The notes beneath the pieces were generated by a model. It saw only the letters and a list, made by a program, of their open reading frames with translations. It had not been told where the DNA came from and did not search any database. A program made the position numbers and the translations under genes. Below are positions 61,102 through 64,000 of a DNA stretch of 64,000 nt, piece by piece. The stretch spans positions 1-64,000 of the forward strand of contig JAJTFB010000015.1 of NCBI GenBank assembly GCA_021300015.1, in the 5' to 3' direction. The DNA comes from Pirellula sp. GTDB taxonomy: Bacteria; Planctomycetota; Planctomycetia; Pirellulales; Pirellulaceae. Within the stretch, counting starts at the first letter, position 1. Each line of letters begins with the position of its first letter.

Positions 61102-64000
61102 GTGGAAGACCATCCCGGACCCAACACGTGCCGCAATACTGAAGAAACAAAATTGGATACCAAAACGTCAGCCTTCTCGCCCGAGCAGGTTCAACATGCC
61201 ATCGAGCATGCGATCCACTATCTGCCCTCTCAAGGTCCGATTGCGGTGTTTGTTCACCACAACACGTTGCACGCCTTTGAGCATCTACCGTTTGAATTAG
61301 CGGTTATCGAAGGCTGGAAAAAATACGGCGCGGAGCCTTATCTGTCTGAGGATCGATACCGCCATGAGTTACTTCGAGGACGCATCGCACGCGAAGATAT
61401 CGAGCAGGTTCTAGCCAAGGACTTGGGCCAGCGCGCCGAGGAACCGATCGTGCTTGGCACGACGCGGTATGAGCTTCGATTGGCCATGCTGATCCACCCG
61501 ATTCGAAATGCTCCGGTGGAGGAACTCCGGTGGTTCATCGCCGAGACCAAAGCCCTTAGGGAGTTCCGCGAGGATGTATCCCCTAACGTTGAATCGAGGG
61601 TCCTGCGTTCCGTACAGGAATGGATGGAGCGGAATTCGAAAGTCACACAGCAACTCACACAGCAACTCACATTGGGGTCCAAAAGCGAGGATCCGACGGC
61701 GGCTTCCTCTCCAGAGCAATGGACAGCCTGGACATTGGCATGGCTGCACCGAGTCTGCATCAAGGGCGCATCGCTCGTCGGCGAAGTTCTCAACGATGTT
61801 CTCAAAGACGCGATCCCGGTCCGTCGCCATCGGGATATCGTGCTGGGCTCGCACGGCATCGATTGCGATGTGTGTGTCAACGAGCAATTGATTCGATTTT
61901 TGGGCAGCGCGACCGACCAAGGCTTTGCGCAATGGGGACTGCCTGATCGGGATCGACCCTTGTTCGAGCTGTTTCAAGAGCTCTACGGCGTACGCTCGAT
62001 TTTTCAGCCAGGTTGGCTCAAGGAGCTTTCGGATCTGATCGCACAGGACCGTGCATCGGATCGAAGTTCGATCGAGTCGATCGTCCACTCTTTGGAATCG
62101 CTTGGATTGCGGGAGTATGGACTCGATGATTTCATCGATAGCACCTTGCTGAGCTTGCCGGGTTGGACCGGAATGATTTGGCAACTCGAGACCAACGCCG
62201 AATGGACCCCTCGCCCCTTGCGCGCCGGTTCGCTTCAAGACTACCTTGCAATCCGACTTCTGCTCGACCGCGCCAGTCTCCGCTCGGCCCTGGGGCAAAT
62301 CGCGGAAATCGAGGACCAGCCGTCGCTCCTGCAGGGGAGTTTGTCGATGGAGCGATTGGCTCAGGTCCTTGCGTTTCATCAAAGACGAAATGTTCGCCAG
62401 ACCGTAGAGCAGCGAGCGTTTGTCCTTTTTCAGGTCGCTCAACTATTGGGTTGGGCTCCCAACGAACTCGAGTCCCTCTCGGCCACCGAGTGGCAGAGCC
62501 TGATGGACGAGATCAGCCACTGCGGGACCATGGAACGACGCCGTTTGCTCCACCTTGCTTACGAACGGCATTACCGCAACGAAGCCCTCGATGCGATCGC
62601 ATCGCAACCTGCCCCCGTTCCTAGTGCAATGCCTGCAAAGGCTCCTGGGCCGATCTCGTTCCAACTCATCACGTGCATCGACGACCGAGAGGAGTCCTTT
62701 CGGCGTATCCTCGAGGAGATCGACCCGGCGATCGAGACGTTTGGAGCCGCAGGTTTTTTTTCCGTACCGATGTACTTTCGTTCCAGTTCCGATGCTCACT
62801 ACATCCCGCTCTGTCCGGTCGTGATCAAACCCAAACACTTCGTCGACGAGATCGGGCAACTGTCCCAACAAGAGCTTCAAAGGCGGCAGGCCGAAGCCAG
62901 GCGGGTCCTCGGCCACGCCTCGCATCGTCTGCACATGGGGAGTCGATCGTTGGCTGCAGGAACTCTCACGAGCCTGCTCGGTTCCCTGGCCAGCCTTCCG
63001 ATGGTCGCTCGCGTGCTCGCTCCTCGGCTGACGTCCCGCATCCGCGAGTTGGTCGCCAAGGTGGTAAAGCCCAGCCAAGCGACATTGCTTCTTATCGAAA
63101 GGATCGTGCCCGAGATGAGCATCGAGTCGGCTGCATCGGAGTCGGCTGCAGCGGAGTCGGCTCAGCGTCGCGAAGCGAAGCTCGATCAGGAAGCGAAGCT
63201 CAATCAGGGCTTTACGCTCGAGGAGATGGCCAACATGGTCGAGCGCCTTTTAGGGGATCTGGGACTCCATCGCTTTGCACGCTTGGTATTTATTCTGGGA
63301 CATGGTTCCTCGAGTTTGAACAATCCCCACGAGTCGGCTTATAACTGCGGGGCATGCGGGGGAGGGCGAGGCGGCCCGAACGCTCGCGCGTTTGCGATGA
63401 TGGCCAACGACTATCGGGTTCGTAAAATCCTCCAATCGCGCGGTTTGGAAATTCCCGAATCGACTTGTTTTGTCGGCGGGTATCACAACACATGCACCGA
63501 TTCGGTCGAGTTTTTTGACATCGACCGTTTGGCACCGAGTTGCCATATGGACTTTTTGCAAGCTCAATCTCTGATCGATCAGGCTCGTGAGCGCAACGCC
63601 TCGGAAAGGAGCCGTCGATTCACTTCGGCTTCCTTGGGGCTCAAGCCTCCCGAGGCGCTCAAGCATGTCGAGGCCCGCGCGGAGGATTTGGCGCAAGCCC
63701 GTCCGGAGTACAACCATGCGAGCAACGCGGTCTGCTTTGTCGGGCGGCGATTGCGGACCCGGGGGTTGTTCATGGATCGCCGATCCTTTTTGACGTCGTA
63801 CGACCCTACGAGGGATGGGCCCGGCTCGGAGATTCTCACGAGGATCCTTCAAGCGGTCATTCCGGTGTGCGCTGGGATCTCCTTGGAGTATTACTTTTCG
63901 ACCGTCGACAACGCGGTTTATGGATGCGGTTCGAAGTTGCCGCACAACATCACCTCGCTTTTGGGGGTCATGGAGGGTGCTGCGAGCGACTTGAGGACGG
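61102..64000 (+). CDS. dabA: DabA (DUF2309) inorganic carbon transporter subunit, 3' truncated
   Basis: About 966 codons without a stop, running off the window. The N-terminus shows PIAVFVHHNTLHAFEHLPF, the family start. The beta-carbonic-anhydrase-like zinc site can be traced: Cys and Asp in ITCIDDREESF and, later, His and Cys in LGHGSSSLNNPHESAYNCGACGGG. DabA works with the proton-driven membrane protein DabB to hydrate and trap CO2 as bicarbonate. No dabB is upstream (pckG is); it may lie beyond the end. GTG 61102 gives the longest start; TTG 61153 is also possible, as neither has a strong ribosome binding site. Confidence 0.88.
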   Translation, partial: MEDHPGPNTCRNTEETKLDTKTSAFSPEQVQHAIEHAIHYLPSQGPIAVFVHHNTLHAFEHLPFELAVIEGWKKYGAEPYLSEDRYRHELLRGRIAREDIEQVLAKDLGQRAEEPIVLGTTRYELRLAMLIHPIRNAPVEELRWFIAETKALREFREDVSPNVESRVLRSVQEWMERNSKVTQQLTQQLTLGSKSEDPTAASSPEQWTAWTLAWLHRVCIKGASLVGEVLNDVLKDAIPVRRHRDIVLGSHGIDCDVCVNEQLIRFLGSATDQGFAQWGLPDRDRPLFELFQELYGVRSIFQPGWLKELSDLIAQDRASDRSSIESIVHSLESLGLREYGLDDFIDSTLLSLPGWTGMIWQLETNAEWTPRPLRAGSLQDYLAIRLLLDRASLRSALGQIAEIEDQPSLLQGSLSMERLAQVLAFHQRRNVRQTVEQRAFVLFQVAQLLGWAPNELESLSATEWQSLMDEISHCGTMERRRLLHLAYERHYRNEALDAIASQPAPVPSAMPAKAPGPISFQLITCIDDREESFRRILEEIDPAIETFGAAGFFSVPMYFRSSSDAHYIPLCPVVIKPKHFVDEIGQLSQQELQRRQAEARRVLGHASHRLHMGSRSLAAGTLTSLLGSLASLPMVARVLAPRLTSRIRELVAKVVKPSQATLLLIERIVPEMSIESAASESAAAESAQRREAKLDQEAKLNQGFTLEEMANMVERLLGDLGLHRFARLVFILGHGSSSLNNPHESAYNCGACGGGRGGPNARAFAMMANDYRVRKILQSRGLEIPESTCFVGGYHNTCTDSVEFFDIDRLAPSCHMDFLQAQSLIDQARERNASERSRRFTSASLGLKPPEALKHVEARAEDLAQARPEYNHASNAVCFVGRRLRTRGLFMDRRSFLTSYDPTRDGPGSEILTRILQAVIPVCAGISLEYYFSTVDNAVYGCGSKLPHNITSLLGVMEGAASDLRT

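Overview
The window looks like a chromosomal segment of a planctomycete, most likely a Pirellulales relative. Evidence: a DUF1549/DUF1553 protein paired with a DUF1501 protein, giant cytochrome-type proteins with C-terminal heme-binding domains, LPS-type envelope genes, many secreted proteins unique to that group, and short dispersed repeats. No taxon marker was compared, so this placement is inference.

Layout. 1-3016: a 98-bp repeat pair, then a tightly coupled trio (PEGA lipoprotein, HExxH lipoprotein, GNAT-like protein). 3141-9068: pectate lyase, a REPIN-like hairpin, a frameshifted PVC-type cytochrome/dehydrogenase and a broken DUF6807 gene. 9134-17643: MMPL/RND exporter, HAD phosphatase, HtrA protease, family 9 glycosyltransferase and a very long TolC-like lipoprotein. 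17694-28194: a SulP transporter with an apparent SbtB-like C-terminal domain, small secreted proteins, isoaspartyl peptidase, PSD1 cytochrome protein, rsmA, a RidA protein and a coiled-coil protein. 28195-34940: SNF2 ATPase with a small partner, DUF2752 protein, HemN-like radical SAM protein, an isolated FliF-like gene and an HTH protein. 35105-43221: gcvP under a tandem glycine riboswitch, CDP-paratose epimerase-like protein, D-amino-acid dehydrogenase-like protein, tgt, and a lone NMT1/THI5-type binding lipoprotein. 43325-48079: a DUF1549/1553 - DUF1501 - WD40 operon.

48197-53250 is the accessory region. It starts at a tRNA-Arg(CCU) gene and holds direct repeats, a wrecked YgjP-like metallopeptidase, an intact Fic gene, an HsdM remnant, a small zinc-ribbon frame, a hypothetical gene, a stand-alone SIR2-domain protein and two copies of a GTACTC-rich repeat. 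I read the first part as the remains of a type I restriction-modification operon that lost hsdS and hsdR.

53281-64000 returns to core functions: a second MMPL exporter, lptB-like ATPase, a greatly enlarged signal peptidase I, a small CxxC-rich secreted protein with a clear terminator, GTP-type PEP carboxykinase and, running off the end, dabA (DUF2309). The SulP-SbtB-like fusion and DabA together suggest dedicated inorganic-carbon uptake. The least familiar items are that fusion, the isolated FliF-like protein, the REPIN-like hairpin with compensatory changes, and the decayed restriction locus.
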